Assembly (NCBI GenBank): GCA_942493375.1 | Contig: OW818698.1 | Span: 7,440,001-7,504,000, forward strand | Direction of reading: 5' to 3' | DNA: 64,000 nucleotides | Source of the DNA: G942493375 sp942493375 | GTDB lineage: Bacteria > Armatimonadota > UBA5829 | Shown: positions 27,722 through 36,217 of the stretch, in pieces | Layout: every line of letters starts with the position of its first letter | How positions within the stretch are numbered: position 1 is the first letter of the stretch | Translations under genes and position numbers: made by a program | Notes under the pieces: model-generated | What the model saw: the letters and a program-made list of their open reading frames with translations, nothing else | The model's database searches: none | Told to the model about the DNA's origin: nothing

Positions 27722-28843
27722 ATGATCACAGCTCGAGAAAATCTGATGAAAGTATTTCGGCATGAAATACCGGACTGGATACCGATCGCCGGGCATATCG
27801 ATCCTTACAACCAGCCTATGCGAGATGGCATGGATCCGGAACTGCTTGAGTTGTTGGGTGAGGTCAATTGGGCGGATGAGTCCATCGTCAAGTTTTCGCG
27901 CTACATGGGACTGGATATTATGGACTGGTACAGTGTGCCGGTGCGTGTTACTCGACGCAATGTGACCATTGATTCGCAGGTTTTTGGCGACATAACCACA
28001 AATACCTGGCATACTCCAAAAGGCGATCTGCACGAGGTTATCCGTGTCTGCAGGGATGTCAGCGGAGCAGTATCCAGCAACTGGACAGAGCATCCAATCA
28101 AGAATCCTGCAGATTTACCAATTTTGGCAGCTATATTTGAGGACGAGATTATCGAACCTGATACTGAAGCCATCGAACGCACCCGCATCCGTCGTCAATT
28201 AATCGGTAATGATGGTTTGTTGATGGGTTCTATGGAGGGCACGCCGCTTGGGATGATGTACCGGGTATACTCCGGAGTAGGTACACTGGCTTACTTGTGG
28301 GCTGATGCACAGGATGCACTCCACGATCTGTTTTCAGTGATGGAAGCGAACTATCTGCAGAAGGTGAAAATAGCCGTGCAGTCCGATATCGATGTGCTGG
28401 TGAGTGTGGATGATACTTCAACAACTGCAATCTCACCTGCAATGTTTGAGAAATGCAATCTGGCGTTGACTGATGAGCGTGCCGATGTTGTGCACGATGC
28501 CGGAAAGATCTATTTCCACCACTCATGCGGACATATTCGCGACCTGTTGCCCTCGTATCGTCAGACCAAAATGGACGGTGTGCATGCATTTACTATCCCT
28601 CCCGTCGGCAATGTGACTGTTGCAGAAGGAAAAAGGCTGCTGGGGGATAAGATTACTATATTTGCAGGAGTGGACCAACTCGCAGGCCCAATGGAAGACC
28701 GCGGCGCAGTCCGTGCAAGTATAGATAATATGATTAACGAAGCCGAACCGTGGGAACATTTCATCCTGGGGGTAGCTTGTTATCCCAACCGGACAATCGA
28801 GCAGACGAAGTTTGTAGTAGACTGCTGCCGAGAGGCAAGATAG
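27722..28843 (+). CDS. Uroporphyrinogen decarboxylase (URO-D) family protein, first paralogue
   Basis: 373 aa TIM-barrel protein of the URO-D superfamily, which includes uroporphyrinogen decarboxylase and corrinoid methyltransferases such as MtaA. Visible markers are FRHEIPDWIPIAG, the SVDDTSTTA strand near residue 222, FHHSCGHIRDLLP near 260 and GVDQLAGPM near 315. The HSCG motif is typical of the methyltransferase/divergent branch, where His and Cys bind zinc, so haem synthesis is unlikely. A strong CGGAGG precedes the start. It resembles a second family member at 38923-40032. Confidence 0.8.
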   Translation: MITARENLMKVFRHEIPDWIPIAGHIDPYNQPMRDGMDPELLELLGEVNWADESIVKFSRYMGLDIMDWYSVPVRVTRRNVTIDSQVFGDITTNTWHTPKGDLHEVIRVCRDVSGAVSSNWTEHPIKNPADLPILAAIFEDEIIEPDTEAIERTRIRRQLIGNDGLLMGSMEGTPLGMMYRVYSGVGTLAYLWADAQDALHDLFSVMEANYLQKVKIAVQSDIDVLVSVDDTSTTAISPAMFEKCNLALTDERADVVHDAGKIYFHHSCGHIRDLLPSYRQTKMDGVHAFTIPPVGNVTVAEGKRLLGDKITIFAGVDQLAGPMEDRGAVRASIDNMINEAEPWEHFILGVACYPNRTIEQTKFVVDCCREAR

Positions 28844-28882
28844 CAACGCCCCGGAGCACATTGTAATTAGGAGAATAAGTAT

Positions 28883-29434
28883 ATGAAAGCAATCATAATT
28901 TCCGGCAGTCGTAACCCGGAAGGACAAACAGCCCGTGCAGCAAATGGATTCCTGAAAGGGTTCGTGGAAGGTGGAGGTGAGGGTGAAATAGTATTTCTCC
29001 CAACACTGAAGATTGAAAGATGCCGCCAGTGCGAGAATTCAGGGTGGGGGATATGCATATCTGAGGGTAAATGCATCATCGATGATGACTATGCAGCTGT
29101 TTCGGAGAAAATTCTGGCAGCAGACATAGTTGTATTTGCTAATCCTGTTTACTTTGCAGACCTCAGCGAAAGTTTGAGAGCTTTTCTGGACAGATTCCGC
29201 AGAGTTCGTTGGCCTGTAATCAGTAGTCACACTCATGAAGACATTCCGGTAGTGCTGATCTGTGTGGCTGGGGGCAGCGGTGGCGGTTCTCCAGAAAGCC
29301 TGGAGATACTGGCAAGAATAGTCAATCGTGCAGGTTTCCAGATAGAAGCACAAGTTGCAGCCAAGCGTCAGACACTCGAGAAAAACTCATCAGACCTATT
29401 CGCAATAGGCAAAAAACTGTCCGGCGGTGTTTGA
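28883..29434 (+). CDS. NADPH-dependent FMN reductase-like flavoprotein
   Basis: 183 aa flavodoxin-fold protein: MKAIIISGSRNPEGQTA is the FMN phosphate loop, CRQCENSGWGIC with a Cys cluster near residue 52-58 matches the iron-sulfur flavoprotein-type reductases, and VFANPVYFADLSESLRAFLDR is typical of NADPH:FMN or multimeric flavodoxin reductases. It could supply electrons to a neighbouring enzyme. It follows the URO-D-like gene by 39 bases. The following gene begins 58 bases downstream. Confidence 0.85.
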   Translation: MKAIIISGSRNPEGQTARAANGFLKGFVEGGGEGEIVFLPTLKIERCRQCENSGWGICISEGKCIIDDDYAAVSEKILAADIVVFANPVYFADLSESLRAFLDRFRRVRWPVISSHTHEDIPVVLICVAGGSGGGSPESLEILARIVNRAGFQIEAQVAAKRQTLEKNSSDLFAIGKKLSGGV

Positions 29435-29492
29435 TCGAAGCATTTCAATCCTTGTTAATCCTGTCAAAAATCCCTTCCAAGGAGACATAACC

Positions 29493-31154
29493 GTGGAACG
29501 TATCAATGTATTATTCTGGTTAGTTGTTTATATCACTGTTTGCTGGAGTGTGATGAGCTGGGCTGTTGTTGATCTGAAGACACTTCCACCTGAAGAGAAC
29601 AAGATTGCTGATACGGTTGATCCCTGGGGGCTGGCTTTTGGGGATCAGATAACTCGTTTCCAGTCGCACTTTATCAAGACCCCTGATAGCAATTTCGTGG
29701 TCGGTTACACTCACAACCTGGTCAAAGTCTGGCAGAACAAATACTGGTTCAGGGGGATGACTTTCTGTGGAAAGGATGACACAACGCCTGCTCCCATATA
29801 TGCAGTAACCGGTTCAACCGCCAGTTTCCAGATAGCAGTCCTGCCAATGACCGGTGCCGCAAGTGCAGATTATAAAGTTGAAGTGACTTCTCCGCTATCA
29901 AGCAGGATCTACCGGGAGGATTTCGTCAAGACCGGTGCCGTTGCCTATCCGACATTCGTAAGTGACAGTTGGCCAGACCCTCTTATTGCCGATAACACCT
30001 GTAGCCTGTCCGGTTTGAATACTGCGGTCTTTCTGATTGAACTCAAGATTCCAGCCGATTTCACTGCGTCTTCCCAGACTTGCACTGTTAAGGTAATCAG
30101 CGGAGCTTCGACCATTGCTTTCGACGTCCCTTTAAAAGTAGTAAAACTGGACATCAAGCCAAACGCTTTCCCACTGGTAGCCTGGTTCAATAAAGGCAAC
30201 CTTACAGACAAGCAGTTTGATGTGATGTGCCAGATGGCGCTGGAGAACCATCTGCAGCCCCTCATACAGTCATTTCTGTATGATCTATGGAAAAGTGGAG
30301 GGGAGCAGAAGTTTGCTGAGTATGTTCAGATGCTGATGGACCACGGGCAGACCATATTCCAGGTAGCCCAGATGGATGATGACCTTTACAAGTTCCTGAA
30401 AGCCCGTAAGTGGCTCAGCAAGTTCATGATCTACTCCAATGTCGATGAACCCGGAGATGAGACTTTCCAAACCCAGAACGTCCCCTGGACCGCAGAGACC
30501 AGAAAAAAATACCCAGGCCTGCGGATATATCTTGCCTCCGAGCACCATCAGAACATGGACAAAGGCTGCGATATCTGGCTGACCGATATCTCCAGCAGTC
30601 AATATGATCCCAGGACATTCAAAAATCCTGCAAAACCCGACCTCTGGCACTACTATTGCCACCTGCCGGTAAACTTCCAGCAGCGTGCCCCTCTGGTCAA
30701 AGCCCCTAACATGCAGATAGATAATCCTGCCCTGGAGCAGAGGCTGGCAATGTGGATGTCCTGGTACTATGGTGCCAAAGGAGTATTCATATACATGGGC
30801 AACGGAGAATGGAAGTCCCCTGAAGCTTTCTGGAAGTCTCTGGACGTCTCAGACCTAAACTCCGCATACGCCTACCCCTACGGAGGAGTCCACCATGGCA
30901 ATGGTTTCCTGGCCTACCCCCCAACCAGCCCGGAAGGTCGCGTAATCCCGTCTCTAAGAATGAAAATCCTGAGAGACGCAGTTGAAGACCTCGCCATCTT
31001 CGAAGCCATAAAAACCAAATACGGCAAATCCGCCGCCGGAATCCCAACAATAAACCCGGAAGTGTTTTGTCATCCCCACTACTTTGATTCTTTGCCTGAG
31101 ACGTTGCTTGGGAAGAGAGAGAAGATCTTGAAGTGGGTTGAAGGGAAAGGGTAG
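29493..31154 (+). CDS. Secreted glycoside hydrolase family 123/DUF4091-like protein
   Basis: 553 aa with an N-terminal signal peptide (MERINVLFWLVVYITVCWS). The GTG at 29493 is chosen because AAGGAG lies nine bases before it and the signal peptide starts there. An N-terminal beta sandwich is followed by a barrel with YSNVDEPGDE near residue 322 (the DE pair used as acid catalysts in GH123 beta-N-acetylgalactosaminidases) and a C-terminal DUF4091 end with SLRMKILRDAVEDLA. It probably acts on amino-sugar polysaccharide outside the cytoplasm. The assignment rests on motif resemblance. Confidence 0.75.
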   Translation: MERINVLFWLVVYITVCWSVMSWAVVDLKTLPPEENKIADTVDPWGLAFGDQITRFQSHFIKTPDSNFVVGYTHNLVKVWQNKYWFRGMTFCGKDDTTPAPIYAVTGSTASFQIAVLPMTGAASADYKVEVTSPLSSRIYREDFVKTGAVAYPTFVSDSWPDPLIADNTCSLSGLNTAVFLIELKIPADFTASSQTCTVKVISGASTIAFDVPLKVVKLDIKPNAFPLVAWFNKGNLTDKQFDVMCQMALENHLQPLIQSFLYDLWKSGGEQKFAEYVQMLMDHGQTIFQVAQMDDDLYKFLKARKWLSKFMIYSNVDEPGDETFQTQNVPWTAETRKKYPGLRIYLASEHHQNMDKGCDIWLTDISSSQYDPRTFKNPAKPDLWHYYCHLPVNFQQRAPLVKAPNMQIDNPALEQRLAMWMSWYYGAKGVFIYMGNGEWKSPEAFWKSLDVSDLNSAYAYPYGGVHHGNGFLAYPPTSPEGRVIPSLRMKILRDAVEDLAIFEAIKTKYGKSAAGIPTINPEVFCHPHYFDSLPETLLGKREKILKWVEGKG

Positions 31155-31166
31155 GAGTTAATTATG

Positions 31167-31206
31167 TCACTCCGTTCATGCTGAACTGGTTATATGAACG
31201 GAGTGA
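31167..31206. terminator. Candidate bidirectional terminator hairpin
   Basis: A 13-bp perfect stem (TCACTCCGTTCAT and ATGAACGGAGTGA) with a 14-base loop, 12 bases after the GH123-like stop and between convergent genes. No long T-run follows, so it may only be a stabilising hairpin. Confidence 0.5.
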
Positions 31207-31263
31207 TTGATGTTTGGAGGTTCTGGTGCAATAGAAATGGGGAATAACTGTTCCAAAATGGAT

Positions 31264-31416
31264 CTAGCTCTGTCCCCGCTTTTTCTGTTTCATAAGGTGT
31301 GCATATTTCTGGTACAGGGCTTCAATCTCCTGCTCACGTGGTTTGTCGCTCCACTCCTCGGCCAGTTTTTCACGAGCTTTACGCATTACCGCTACTGCAT
31401 CATATATCTTGTTCAT
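31264..31416 (-). CDS. Small helical protein of 50 residues, translationally coupled
   Basis: 50 aa, not recognised. It is highly charged and helical (starts MNKIYDAVAVMRKAREK, then ends KQKKRGQS). The ATG at 31416 has GAGGTGG seven bases upstream and overlaps the TGA stop of the upstream Cys-rich membrane protein gene (ATGA), so the two are translationally coupled and probably co-expressed. No signal or membrane segment is seen. Confidence 0.65.
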   Translation of the reverse strand: MNKIYDAVAVMRKAREKLAEEWSDKPREQEIEALYQKYAHLMKQKKRGQS

Positions 31417-31874
31417 ATTTCCACCTCAGATGTGGAGGGATGAATTGTGTCTTTTGGCTTGTGCAAGGAACTGTATATTAGCAATGTGCCACCGACTATG
31501 GTTGGGATAACGAACACAGCAAGTGCTGTTATTATCCGCAGTTTGCCTGCTGCAGTCGGTGCATTTTGCCAGAAGATATTTATAATATTGGGCAAAAGAG
31601 TGAGCCCGCGGATTCCACAAAAGAGAAGCCCTGCGCCAAAAACGAATTTTACTATTCTTAATACAACAATTCCTCTTGAATCGGACTTTGGTAAAAAATC
31701 ATCACTAGCTGAATTCGGTGGGAAGATTACGATATTATCAACCCGCCTGCCATCTTCCGCAAAGCTACTCTGACAGCATTTGTTCTCGGTGAAACAATCG
31801 GGACAGACCTGGTGCCCACATTCCGGGCACTCCACAATCGCTTTATTCTGTTTACATATCTGACATTCTGGCAT
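31413..31874 (-). CDS. Cys-rich N-terminal zinc-finger-like protein with two membrane segments
   Basis: 153 aa. The N-terminus is a Cys cluster (CQICKQ, CPECGHQVCPDC and KCCQ within the first 35 residues), resembling a small B-box/zinc ribbon. A linker with polar residues follows, then two hydrophobic segments near residues 78-95 and 120-142. It is a likely inner-membrane protein with a cytoplasmic metal-binding head. A paralogous, truncated Cys cluster is encoded at 31975-32157. The start lacks a clear ribosome binding site. Confidence 0.65.
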   Translation of the reverse strand: MPECQICKQNKAIVECPECGHQVCPDCFTENKCCQSSFAEDGRRVDNIVIFPPNSASDDFLPKSDSRGIVVLRIVKFVFGAGLLFCGIRGLTLLPNIINIFWQNAPTAAGKLRIITALAVFVIPTIVGGTLLIYSSLHKPKDTIHPSTSEVEI

Positions 31875-31974
31875 ATATAGATTCCATAGTAGAATATTCT
31901 AGTATTGCGTTCCTAAACAAACGAATAATGGATACGAGCTCTTAAATAATTGCATTGCCTGTAAAGCGACATAC

Positions 31975-32157
31975 TCATGCCAGCATACCGAAACGATTCA
32001 TTAACCAGGATACAATTTTCAAACGACCTGCGTATTTCTTCTGCGGCTTGATTTGGCAGCATTTACTGTCTCGATAACAGTCTGCACATACCAGGCTTTT
32101 GCATTTTCTGCATTGGATAGATGCTTCCTTCTGTTTACACGCTTGGCACATAGACAT
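31975..32157 (-). CDS. Small Cys-cluster protein paralogous to the adjacent membrane protein
   Basis: 60 aa. The N-terminal region MSMCQACKQKEASIQCRKC continues with LVCADCYRDSKCCQ and is the same Cys pattern as residues 4-35 of the protein at 31413-31874, but the membrane part is absent. It ends in a short basic/helical tail. The ATG at 32157 has AAGGAGG ten bases upstream; a start closer to it would have no spacing. The pair looks like a duplication with loss of the C-terminal half. Confidence 0.6.
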   Translation of the reverse strand: MSMCQACKQKEASIQCRKCKSLVCADCYRDSKCCQIKPQKKYAGRLKIVSWLMNRFGMLA

Positions 32158-32507
32158 AGGCGTCATTCCTCCTTCTGTGATACTTAAATAAATAATCAAT
32201 AATCCATCATGTACCACTTCCACATTTCCAATAATATCCCTCCTTGCTTCTTGTTTCTGTCTACAGATACAGGTACTTCAACCAGGTTATAGATCCAAGT
32301 TAATGAGAGAGATGGTTGATAACTCTTTCATCCGCATTAGACATTGAAAATATAGGTTTGCCTGGCTTGGTTGTTCGTCCGGTTGCTCATTCCGCCCAAA
32401 TATCCTGCTGCCATTTGTAGAGCTGTTTTTCTTATTCTTTCCTTCATTACAGACACTCACTTGTGTGTTTTGCAGGTTGTATATGCCACAGGTAGAAATA
32501 CCGCAAC
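32158..32507. other. Intergenic region without recognised gene
   Basis: About 350 bases between the small Cys-cluster gene and the PEP-CTERM terminator. Open frames here are short and lack ribosome binding sites; I see no RNA gene. Confidence 0.5.
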
Positions 32508-32540
32508 AAAAAAAGCTCTTGGGAATCGCTTCCCAAGAGC
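32508..32540 (-). terminator. Rho-independent terminator of the PEP-CTERM gene
   Basis: On the minus strand a 12-bp GC-rich stem (GCTCTTGGGAA and TTCCCAAGAGC arms, 32515-32540) is followed by a run of seven T. It lies 31 bases after the stop of the PEP-CTERM gene. Confidence 0.9.
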
Positions 32541-32571
32541 CAATGAGCACAACAACATACTGAGAATAGGA

Positions 32572-32751
32572 CTATTTCTTAAGCATGCTTCTGAGTTTAC
32601 CTAATCCGATCATTAATATCGGAGCTCCAAAACCAAGAATAGTGGATGGTTCAGGAGCCACAACGGGCTCTGGTGGTCTTGCGTCAGCAGCCAATGAGCT
32701 AAGCAGGAGTAGCACACAAACTAGAAGTAAGTTCTCGAAATATTTTTTCAT
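32572..32751 (-). CDS. Miniature PEP-CTERM protein
   Basis: 59 aa. A signal peptide (MKKYFENLLLVCVLLLLSS, cleavage near AADA) is followed almost at once by a PEP-CTERM sorting signal: VAPEPSTILG, a hydrophobic stretch, and a basic end KLRSMLKK. Known PEP-CTERM proteins are exosortase substrates and carry a large exported domain between these signals; here only about ten residues separate them. The start at 32751 has AAGGAAAACGAG just upstream. It has its own terminator, so it is probably a real gene and not a pseudogene remnant. Confidence 0.75.
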   Translation of the reverse strand: MKKYFENLLLVCVLLLLSSLAADARPPEPVVAPEPSTILGFGAPILMIGLGKLRSMLKK

Positions 32752-33282
32752 CTCGTTTTCCTTTCGACTACGTATTGACTTAGAGTGGCCTGAGCTAATC
32801 AACAAAGTGTGTAGGGATTGAAACAACCTCACAAGCACTTTTCAACGCATACATGCAATAAATCAGCAAGAATTGTGCCATTAGCCCTATTTGTTGCAAA
32901 TAATAAACAGATGTAGACGCAATATATACAAATGAGCTGGATATATTCATATTCCAGGCCATTCTGTCAATGTCTGGTATGGTTGGAAGCAGGTCTCTGG
33001 TTGTCTACGCCATCAGCAAAACCAGTAATGATGTTTCGGGTTAAGTCGATGGTGCACTGTGACAGATTACGGGCTTTGCAGTCTGCTATATACAGGATAA
33101 TAGAGGATTCTATAGTGTCGCAGGATAAGAGAGGTTTTTAAGCACACATTTTAGTCTCCAAAAGTAGTAATAGTCAGATTCGGAAACAAACTGTGCCCTT
33201 GGATAACCGAAGTGCCATAACACTTCATTTTCTTGAGTTACTGCGGTAGTTTCTACGGCTTTTAGAATATGAGGTAAAGTCG
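32752..33282. other. Intergenic region without supported gene
   Basis: About 530 bases between the PEP-CTERM gene and tRNA-Val. A 69-residue frame at 32932-33141 has no ribosome binding site or recognisable sequence. It likely contains the promoter of the PEP-CTERM gene, but no clear -35/-10 pair is seen. Confidence 0.5.
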
Positions 33283-33357
33283 TGGTGGGCGATACTGGAT
33301 TCGAACCAGTGACCCCTTCGGTGTGAACGAAGTGCTCTCCCACTGAGCCAATCGCCC
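33283..33357 (-). tRNA. tRNA-Val (CAC anticodon), CCA encoded
   Basis: Reverse strand folds into a complete 75-nt cloverleaf: acceptor GGGCGAT with ATCGCCC, D-arm GCTC/GAGC, anticodon arm CTTCG/CGAAG with loop TTCACAC, and T-arm ACTGG/CCAGT with TTCGAAT. The anticodon CAC reads the Val codon GTG. CCA is encoded at 33283-33285. A consensus promoter is directly upstream. Confidence 0.95.
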
Positions 33358-33380
33358 ACGACATTATTTGAAGTAAATGC

Positions 33381-33409
33381 ATTATATCACCGACCAGCTT
33401 ACCAGTCAA
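33381..33409 (-). promoter_or_regulatory. Promoter of tRNA-Val
   Basis: On the minus strand TTGACT (33404-33409), 17 bases and TATAAT (33381-33386), about 23 bases before the tRNA 5' end. Confidence 0.8.
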
Positions 33410-33415
33410 CAGAAA

Positions 33416-33605
33416 ATGGATCGCGGATTACGCGGAAGGGCAAGGGTTTCGCATGTTCGTCTAACGCGCATTACTTGTGATTGTCTCGCTTTCGCCCCTA
33501 CTACCGATCGAAAGCAGAGTCTGGTGAATAATGCGCGCTAATTGTTCGGGTTATCCTGCGTTCCCTTCTGCGTAATCAATACTGCTCCGCGCAATCCGTG
33601 ATTAA
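33416..33605. repeat. Foldback family 3 element (CGCGGATTACGCGG type), carrying an inserted family 2 element
   Basis: Left arm ATCGCGGATTACGCGGAAGG near 33419 and an inverted right arm near 33560-33605. A complete 79-nt family 2 element (33462-33540) sits inside it. The right end abuts the htpX promoter. Confidence 0.8.
33462..33540. repeat. Foldback family 2, copy 1, 79 nt
   Basis: 79 nt with inverted ends (TAACGCGCATTA at the left and TAATGCGCGCTA at the right) and an inner arm pair CTTTCG and CGAAAG around CCCCTACTACCGAT. About 83% identical, without gaps, to copy 2 at 38847-38925. Confidence 0.9.
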
Positions 33606-33607
33606 GG

Positions 33608-33636
33608 TTGGCAAAATGTACCATACATGGTATATA
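33608..33636 (+). promoter_or_regulatory. Promoter of htpX with an inverted repeat across the spacer and -10
   Basis: TTGGCA (33608-33613), 17 bases, TATATA (33631-33636). The inverted repeat TACCAT-AC-ATGGTA (33619-33632) overlaps the spacer and the -10 start, an operator-like position. Confidence 0.55.
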
Positions 33637-33656
33637 TAGTTCGAGGTTATTATTCT

Positions 33657-34520
33657 ATGTATGAAGCGATAAAATGGAATATTTGGAAGTCCAGGCTGCT
33701 GTTGTTTTTCGCTATTGTCTTTGTAAGCATTGTTGCGTATGTGTTTTCGGTAGCATATAGAGGATCGGTTTTTGTCCCTCTGGCGTTTATTATTGCGTTG
33801 GCTATGGCAATTGGAAGCTATTATTCCTGCGATAAAATTGTATTGATGAGTATGCAAGCCAGAGTTGCTGACCGTCAGGAGTTTCCTCATTTTGTGAATT
33901 CTGTTGAAGGTTTGGCAATTGCTGCTGGGTTGCCTACTCCAAGGGCATATGTTGTAGATGATCCTGCACCAAATGCATTTGCTACGGGCAGAGACCCGGC
34001 GCATGCAATTATATGTGTAACAACCGGACTTCTTGATATGATGAATCGAACCGAGCTGGAAGGAGTAATCGGACATGAGATGTCCCATATCAAGAACTAT
34101 GACATTAGATTTATGACCGTAGTAGCGGTACTCGTTGGGTTTATTGCACTGCTGGGTGACTGGTTTCGATGGGGTGGTCGTATTAGAGATAATGACCGGA
34201 ACTCCGGTATGTTGATTATAGTTGGCCTGGTATTTGCAATTCTGGCGCCAATTGCTGCGGCGATGATTCAGGCTGCAATTTCCAGGAAGAGGGAATTTCT
34301 GGCTGATGCAAACGGAGCCTTGCTTACTCGGTACCCCGATGGACTGGCAAGCGCTTTGCGCAAAATAGCCCAGGATCCTCACAGACTCCAGTCTGCAAAT
34401 AAGGCTACAGCCCACATGTTCATAGCTAACCCTCTCAAAGATTATGGGGGCAAAGTAAACTCCCTTTTTAGCACTCATCCTTCAGTAGATGAACGGATAA
34501 TGCGGTTAGAAGCTATGTAA
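33657..34520 (+). CDS. htpX: Membrane-bound zinc metalloprotease HtpX (M48)
   Basis: 287 aa. Two N-terminal hydrophobic segments (residues about 12-55) precede the HEXXH site VIGHEMSHIKNYD near residue 140, a further hydrophobic hairpin near 160-215 and the third zinc ligand in EFLADA near 223. This is the standard arrangement for HtpX, an inner-membrane protease that degrades misfolded membrane proteins and is usually stress-induced. The ATG at 33657 has GAGG 11 bases upstream. The promoter has an operator-like palindrome. Confidence 0.92.
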   Translation: MYEAIKWNIWKSRLLLFFAIVFVSIVAYVFSVAYRGSVFVPLAFIIALAMAIGSYYSCDKIVLMSMQARVADRQEFPHFVNSVEGLAIAAGLPTPRAYVVDDPAPNAFATGRDPAHAIICVTTGLLDMMNRTELEGVIGHEMSHIKNYDIRFMTVVAVLVGFIALLGDWFRWGGRIRDNDRNSGMLIIVGLVFAILAPIAAAMIQAAISRKREFLADANGALLTRYPDGLASALRKIAQDPHRLQSANKATAHMFIANPLKDYGGKVNSLFSTHPSVDERIMRLEAM

Positions 34521-34652
34521 TTATACCCCTGTCAGCTCTCACTGCAATATTAACACTCCACCATGAAGGTAAGCCCAATCTCTCTGGTTAATAGTAATGC
34601 AGGCATAGGCTGAAACAGGCAGGCCCGGCTATTCCGGAGCTAGAGAGGATTA

Positions 34653-36113
34653 ATGATGGATAAGAATATTGGTATGTATGTGCATATGCATTGGGGATAC
34701 AGGCACCCTTACTCTGCGAGGACATGGAAGAGTGGGGACTGGGCGGGCTATGCATCAGGTCTGGTTGACCTGGGATACAACATGGTAATGGTCTGGCCGA
34801 TGCTGGAAACTATACCCGATGATCCAACCCCCAGTGACATCAACCATCTGGAAAATATGCGTAGTGTAATCCATACTCTGAAATCACGCTTCGGCATGCA
34901 GGTTCTCATGACAATGGGTCCCAACACAATGGCCAACGAACATTCTTCGGAATATACCTTTGAGACCAGGCCGTTTTTTAAGACCACGGAACGACTCGAT
35001 CCTTCAAACAAAAAAGCAATGGACAGGATGTTCTCTGTCCGGTCGATGCAGATGAAGTATCTGGCAGAGGCTGATGGTATTGTAGTCATAGACAGCGACC
35101 CCGGGGGCTATGTAGGCTCTACAAACAGCGAGTTTGTTGGCCTCCTAGAGCGGTTTATGGACCTTGCGGCTGATTCAAATCCTGATTCCGTGCTCTACCA
35201 CTGGATGTGGCTGGGCTGGGAGACATATAACCGAATGTGGGAAGCAACCCTAAAAGGTGACGCTGAGCCGGTTATTCCTACTTCACTCGAGGATTTCGAC
35301 GATGTACTGGGAGGTCTTGTAAAGAGTTCTCGCACAAACTGGAAATTATTCAGCTGCTTCCCTGTCCACCAGGAGATAGTTAACAAATATGATCTTAGAG
35401 ACCGGGCTATGTACTACCCGTATGGTCTTATCGAGGGTGAACCAACATTCCCGTTTACAAACTGGAATCCTGAAGGCATCAATAATGAGTTCAAACATTA
35501 CAATCCATCAGAGACACCACTCGGAATAATGGCAAATGCCCAGACCCACGCAGTTCAACTTCCACACACGTTCGCATTCGCCCGAGCAGCCGGTAGCGAT
35601 TGTATGGGATGTGAGACTCTTGAGGAGTTTGCTAACGCTTTAGTACCAGGTGAAGGCTTACTTATCTCACAGGCATGGGAAGCCATGCAGGGGGATGATA
35701 CCTCTACTATGTATGCCCTTGTCCCGGAACTACGGGAAAAATCCTTGGAAGATATGTCATCGGGTTCAGCAGGCGGTTTACTGCTAATGACCCCAGGTGA
35801 ATTTATGGAGGATCTTGCTTTCCAACTTGAGTTCAAAGCGGATCTCGTAGACCTGAGATCAGCACTTGCCACCGGGGAGAAGGTAAAATATGCAGCAGCT
35901 TCTCTGTCAAGATCCTGGAAGCGTTGGCAGATCAGGACCGGATTTGTAGATGCGTACTGCGACGTCCTTGGGATACACGAGACACTGAAACTACTTGATG
36001 ATCCCACCATCAATAGTATAATAGTGGACTTCGACAACTGGCGAACTCCGGAAGATCGACACGGTTTACTTTCGAGACTTCTAGAAGCTCTGGATGATTG
36101 GGCGTCTGCGTAG
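34653..36113 (+). CDS. Uncharacterised protein, possible TIM-barrel sugar-active enzyme
   Basis: 486 aa, not recognised. It has no signal peptide and begins MMDKNIGMYVHMHWGYRHPYSARTW. Alternating strand/helix segments with many aromatics (VMVWPMLETIP, VVIDSDPGGYVGS, YHWMWLGWETYNRMW) resemble a TIM-barrel of glycoside-hydrolase type, but no catalytic pair can be named. The context (GH-like neighbours, a zinc dehydrogenase downstream) fits carbohydrate metabolism. The start has GAGAGG six bases upstream. A family 1 foldback starts 25 bases after the stop. Confidence 0.55.
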   Translation: MMDKNIGMYVHMHWGYRHPYSARTWKSGDWAGYASGLVDLGYNMVMVWPMLETIPDDPTPSDINHLENMRSVIHTLKSRFGMQVLMTMGPNTMANEHSSEYTFETRPFFKTTERLDPSNKKAMDRMFSVRSMQMKYLAEADGIVVIDSDPGGYVGSTNSEFVGLLERFMDLAADSNPDSVLYHWMWLGWETYNRMWEATLKGDAEPVIPTSLEDFDDVLGGLVKSSRTNWKLFSCFPVHQEIVNKYDLRDRAMYYPYGLIEGEPTFPFTNWNPEGINNEFKHYNPSETPLGIMANAQTHAVQLPHTFAFARAAGSDCMGCETLEEFANALVPGEGLLISQAWEAMQGDDTSTMYALVPELREKSLEDMSSGSAGGLLLMTPGEFMEDLAFQLEFKADLVDLRSALATGEKVKYAAASLSRSWKRWQIRTGFVDAYCDVLGIHETLKLLDDPTINSIIVDFDNWRTPEDRHGLLSRLLEALDDWASA

Positions 36114-36138
36114 CGGCATATATTGCTAATCGTAAATA

Positions 36139-36204
36139 TGTCATTCTGAACGCAGTGAAGAATCTCGTCTTAAAAGCAGATTTTTCACTGCGTTCAGAAT
36201 GACA
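36139..36204. repeat. Foldback repeat family 1, copy 2
   Basis: 66-nt element: left arm TGTCATTCTGAACGCAGTGA, right arm its complement, with a short non-palindromic middle. It begins 25 bases after the preceding stop. Confidence 0.9.
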
Positions 36205-36217
36205 TGTTTTTGCTCAG

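Noticed and set aside
32932..33141. 69-residue plus-strand frame
   Set aside because: No ribosome binding site, no recognised sequence, and it lies in a non-coding gap before tRNA-Val.
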